Of a stretch of 6,126 nt of DNA, positions 4,304-6,126 are shown piece by piece. Made by a program: the position numbers and the translations under genes. The stretch spans positions 1 through 6,126 of the forward strand of contig JAEXGP010000015.1 in NCBI GenBank assembly GCA_023450775.1. Reading direction: 5' to 3'. The stretch's first letter is position 1. Each line of letters opens with the position of its first letter. The notes beneath the pieces were generated by a model. That model saw only the letters and a list, made by a program, of their open reading frames with translations, did no database searches and had not been told where the DNA came from. Source of the stretch: Actinomycetes bacterium. GTDB taxonomy: Bacteria; Actinomycetota; Acidimicrobiia; Acidimicrobiales; Microtrichaceae.

Positions 4304-4765
4304 ATGGCCACGACCGTCAACGGCATCGCAGGACTCAAGGAGCTGGTGGGCACCCACCTGGGCTACTCCGACTGGCTGGAGATCACCCAGGAGCGGGTCA
4401 ACACGTTCGCCGACGCCACCGGTGACCACCAGTGGATCCACGTCGACGTGGAGCGTGCGAAGGCCGAGTCGCCCTTCGGCGGCCCCATCGCCCACGGCTA
4501 CCTGACCCTCTCGCTCGGGCCGGTGCTGTTCCCGCAGATCCTGCGCGTCGACGGCATCAAGATGGGCGTCAACTACGGCTGCGGCAAGGTCCGGTTCCCG
4601 TCGCCCGTGCCGGTGGGCTCGAACCTGCGCCTGGGCGCCACGCTCGACGCGGTCGAGGACATCGGGGGCGGCTGGTCGCAGATCTCGATGACCTTCACCT
4701 TCGAGGTCGAGGGCGCGTCCAAGCCCGCGTGCGTGTCGGAGATCATCTTCCGCTACGCCGAGTGA
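4304..4765 (+). CDS. MaoC-family (R)-specific enoyl-CoA hydratase, HtdZ (Rv0130)-like
   Basis: The 153-residue protein is a single hot-dog-fold MaoC dehydratase that hydrates trans-2-enoyl-CoA or related thioesters to (R)-3-hydroxyacyl thioesters. The hydratase-2 motif is intact: FADATGDHQWIHVD (35-48), with catalytic D41 and H46 spaced as in PhaJ and Rv0130, then FGGPIAHGYLTLSL (58-71). NYGCGKVRFPSPVPVGSNLR (90-109) and KPACVSEIIFRY (140-151) match the mycobacterial HtdZ group as I remember it. The length is typical of single-domain members. The ATG at 4304 follows a candidate -10 by six bases; another ATG at 4296 is out of frame. No fatty-acid or polyketide genes are adjacent, so the physiological substrate (fatty-acid turnover or polyhydroxyalkanoate supply) is unknown. 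The family call is secure; the orthology is inferred. Confidence 0.9.
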   Translation: MATTVNGIAGLKELVGTHLGYSDWLEITQERVNTFADATGDHQWIHVDVERAKAESPFGGPIAHGYLTLSLGPVLFPQILRVDGIKMGVNYGCGKVRFPSPVPVGSNLRLGATLDAVEDIGGGWSQISMTFTFEVEGASKPACVSEIIFRYAE

Positions 4766-4775
4766 GCCCGGGCCG

Positions 4776-4844
4776 GCGCCGGCTGCCTGCTCCACCGCGC
4801 CGGCTGCCTGCTCCATCGCGCCGGCTGCCTGCTCCATCGCGCCG
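4776..4844. repeat. 21-bp tandem repeat, 3.3 copies
   Basis: Three units (4776-4796, 4797-4817, 4818-4838) begin GCGCCGGCTG and end TGCTCCAYC; a partial fourth unit GCGCCG is at 4839-4844. The only difference is C at 4795 versus T at 4816 and 4837. The first unit overlaps the palindrome GCCGGCGCCGGC (4772-4783). The array fills most of the 92-bp gap between the convergent MaoC and LLM genes and lies outside both reading frames. It resembles a minisatellite or VNTR locus. Confidence 0.85.
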
Positions 4845-4857
4845 TGACTGACCGCGA

Positions 4858-5814
4858 TCAGGCCCGGAACTCCGGTACGACCTGCGTGCCCAACAGGCGC
4901 AGCGTCGTGTCGTCGGGGTAGTCCGAGCACCACGGCACGAGGCCGCCGCAGCCCAGCGCGCGGTACTCCGCGATCCGCTCGCACACCTGCTCGGGCGTCC
5001 CGACCAGGTTGCCGGCGCGCCACGAGTCGAACGGCTCACCCCAGAAGCTGCGACTGCCGCCGTCGACGATCTCCTGCTCGGTCTCCCGGATGTGCACCTC
5101 GGGCGACCACGTCATCGTGATCTCGTCGGGGTCGCGGCCGACTGCCGCGCAGTGGGCCCGCAGCACGTCGCGCTTGTGCGCCCACTCCTCGGGCGACCCA
5201 CCGAAGTTGGACCGGTCGGCGTGGCGCGCCACCACGCGCAGCGTGAGCTGCTCGCCGCCGCCACCGATCCAGATCGGGGGACGCGGGTCCTGCACCGGCT
5301 TCGGGTCGCACTGCGCGCCGCTCACCTCGAAGAACCGGCCCTCGTACGTGGCGTCGGGCTCGGACCACATGAGCTTCACGATCTCGACGGTCTCCCGGAG
5401 CATCCGGATGCGGTCCGCCGCCGGCGGGAAGTCGTAGCCGTACGACCGGAACTCCTGGTCGTACCAGCCGGCGCCGATGCCGAAGTCCAGGCGACCACCC
5501 GAGATCACGTCCACGGTGGAGGTGATCTTGGCCACGAGTGCCGGGTTCCGGTACGCCGCGCAGCTCACCATCTGCCCCAGGCGGATGTGCGACGTGGACG
5601 CCGCGAGCGCGGCGACCGTCGTCCAGCACTCGAAGACGGCCTCGTGCGCGGGGACCGGCACGTTGTGCACGTGGTCGTAGACCCAGATCGAGTCGAACCC
5701 CAGCTCTTCGGCGAGCTTCGCCGTCCGCACGGTGACCGCCCACTTCTCCTGGGGGTCGTCGATGCCGGCGAGCTCCATCTTCCAGCCCTGAGGGGCGAAC
5801 ACTCCGAAGATCAT
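4858..5814 (-). CDS. F420-dependent LLM-class oxidoreductase (Rv1855c-like, TIGR03560 type)
   Basis: The 318-residue product is a luciferase-like monooxygenase-fold (TIM barrel) protein of the group predicted to use coenzyme F420. It begins MIFGVFAPQGWKMEL and has GFDSIWVYDHVHNVP (39-53), the helix-strand ALAASTSHIRLGQMV (69-83), YRNPALVAKITSTVDVISGG (88-107), FGIGAGWYDQEFRSYGYDFP (111-130), PIWIGGGGEQLTLRVVARHAD (180-200) and the C-terminal VGTPEQVCERI (271-281). This order and the start and barrel motifs match Rv1855c-like proteins; the substrate is not known for the family. The ATG at 5812-5814 is chosen because it starts the first beta strand directly and TAGTCT lies seven bases upstream; the frame remains open further upstream but that part resembles nothing. 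It diverges from the lipoprotein gene and converges on the MaoC gene. Confidence 0.9.
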   Translation of the reverse strand: MIFGVFAPQGWKMELAGIDDPQEKWAVTVRTAKLAEELGFDSIWVYDHVHNVPVPAHEAVFECWTTVAALAASTSHIRLGQMVSCAAYRNPALVAKITSTVDVISGGRLDFGIGAGWYDQEFRSYGYDFPPAADRIRMLRETVEIVKLMWSEPDATYEGRFFEVSGAQCDPKPVQDPRPPIWIGGGGEQLTLRVVARHADRSNFGGSPEEWAHKRDVLRAHCAAVGRDPDEITMTWSPEVHIRETEQEIVDGGSRSFWGEPFDSWRAGNLVGTPEQVCERIAEYRALGCGGLVPWCSDYPDDTTLRLLGTQVVPEFRA

Positions 5815-5821
5815 CCTGAGG

Positions 5822-5827
5822 AGACTA
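5822..5827 (-). promoter_or_regulatory. Candidate -10 element of the LLM oxidoreductase gene (leaderless)
   Basis: On the minus strand TAGTCT is followed by seven bases and then the ATG at 5814, the same geometry as at mshD. No convincing -35 element was found. Confidence 0.5.
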
Positions 5828-5872
5828 TGACCGACCGGCCCCGGGCGGGTCGGGTGCCCGCGATCGCCCTCG

Positions 5873-5878
5873 TACAGT
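5873..5878 (+). promoter_or_regulatory. Candidate -10 element of the lipoprotein gene (leaderless)
   Basis: TACAGT is followed by six bases and then GTG at 5885. It matches TANNNT, and transcription would begin at the start codon. It supports the GTG as the true start. Confidence 0.5.
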
Positions 5879-5884
5879 GAGCCG

Positions 5885-6126
5885 GTGCCGTCGACCGACC
5901 CCCGCCACGGCCGACCGTCGGGCAGTCTCCTGCGTCGACTGGCGGCGCTCGGACTCGCCGCTGCGGTCCTGGCCGCGGGCTGCGCGTCGGGGACCGACCA
6001 GGCGCTCCCCCGCATGTCGTCGGGCGAGCGTCCCGCGACCACCGGTCCGAGCGCGCCTCCGACCACCGCCGACGGGCGTGAGCCCGGCCTGCCGGACGGC
6101 TGGCAGCCGGCCCCGCTGCAGTGGGG
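5885..6126 (+). CDS. Secreted lipoprotein, 5' fragment (possibly a TAP-like alpha/beta hydrolase)
   Basis: From the GTG at 5885 the frame stays open to the right edge (80 complete codons). The N-terminus is a lipoprotein signal peptide: a charged n-region ending LLRRL (15-19), a hydrophobic stretch AALGLAAAVLAAG, then the lipobox cysteine at residue 33 (LAAGC). A Ser/Thr/Pro-rich linker (ERPATTGPSAPPTT) typical of exported actinobacterial lipoproteins follows, leading to GLPDGWQPAPLQWG. A Trp-Gly segment just after the linker resembles the start of secreted tripeptidyl-aminopeptidase-like hydrolases ('...W.pC...lecA...VPLDY'), but too little is visible to be sure. No Shine-Dalgarno is present. 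The gene diverges from the LLM oxidoreductase across 70 bp. The lipoprotein call is good; the hydrolase guess is weak. Confidence 0.7.
   Translation, partial: MPSTDPRHGRPSGSLLRRLAALGLAAAVLAAGCASGTDQALPRMSSGERPATTGPSAPPTTADGREPGLPDGWQPAPLQW

Noticed and set aside
4776..4844. CRISPR array
   Set aside because: The repeats are directly tandem with no unique spacers and are only 21 bp long.
3809..5023. Long minus-strand open frame with a repeated GAMEQAA peptide
   Set aside because: It runs antisense through the membrane-protein and MaoC genes and through the end of the LLM gene in another frame. The repeated peptide only reflects the 21-bp DNA repeat, and no domain is recognisable.
5815..6066. 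N-terminal extension of the LLM oxidoreductase
   Set aside because: The frame remains open upstream, but the added residues are low-complexity, antisense to the lipoprotein gene, and family members begin with the MxFGxFxPQG strand.
1..6126. Defence island, prophage or biosynthetic cluster
   Set aside because: All recognised genes are ordinary chromosomal functions in separate small transcription units, with no integrase, transposase, nuclease-helicase module or megasynthase.

Overview
The window is a GC-rich, gene-dense stretch of an actinobacterial chromosome. Three things point to Actinomycetota: a mycothiol synthase (MshD) gene, two genes of families that typically use cofactor F420, and several genes with no Shine-Dalgarno whose start codons sit 6-7 nt behind a TANNNT hexamer, as expected for leaderless mRNAs. 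The overall look suggests an Acidimicrobiia-type genome rather than a mycobacterium or streptomycete, but that is a guess without a search. No mobile element, CRISPR array, tRNA or rRNA was seen.

Layout from left to right. A 5' fragment of a PPOX-type flavin/F420 oxidoreductase (minus) runs off the left edge. A 423-bp non-coding stretch follows; it holds a good minus-strand intrinsic terminator with a UUCG loop, a 12-bp perfect palindrome and other inverted repeats. Endonuclease III (nth, minus) diverges from a short mycothiol acetyltransferase (mshD, plus) across only 23 bp, and the two candidate -10 hexamers overlap there. mshD overlaps rlmN (23S rRNA/tRNA adenine-C2 methyltransferase) by one base. 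rlmN converges on a sugar-1-phosphate nucleotidyltransferase gene (minus) across a 67-bp hairpin-rich gap. That gene's ATG interlocks in the tetranucleotide CATG with the ATG of a divergent four-helix membrane protein of unknown function (plus). A MaoC-type enoyl-CoA hydratase (plus) follows, then a gap with a 21-bp tandem repeat, then an F420-dependent LLM-class oxidoreductase (minus). The right edge carries the 5' end of a lipoprotein gene (plus), divergent from the LLM gene.

The genes are mostly housekeeping or ordinary metabolism: base-excision repair, low-molecular-weight thiol synthesis, RNA methylation, NDP-sugar supply, CoA-thioester hydration and F420 redox chemistry. Apart from mshD-rlmN they look like separate transcription units, and I do not see a dedicated multi-gene system such as a defence island or biosynthetic cluster. 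The points most worth checking are the overlapping divergent leaderless promoter at nth/mshD, the single-GNAT form of mshD, the interlocked start codons at 3814-3817, the 21-bp repeat array and the structured non-coding region at 161-583.
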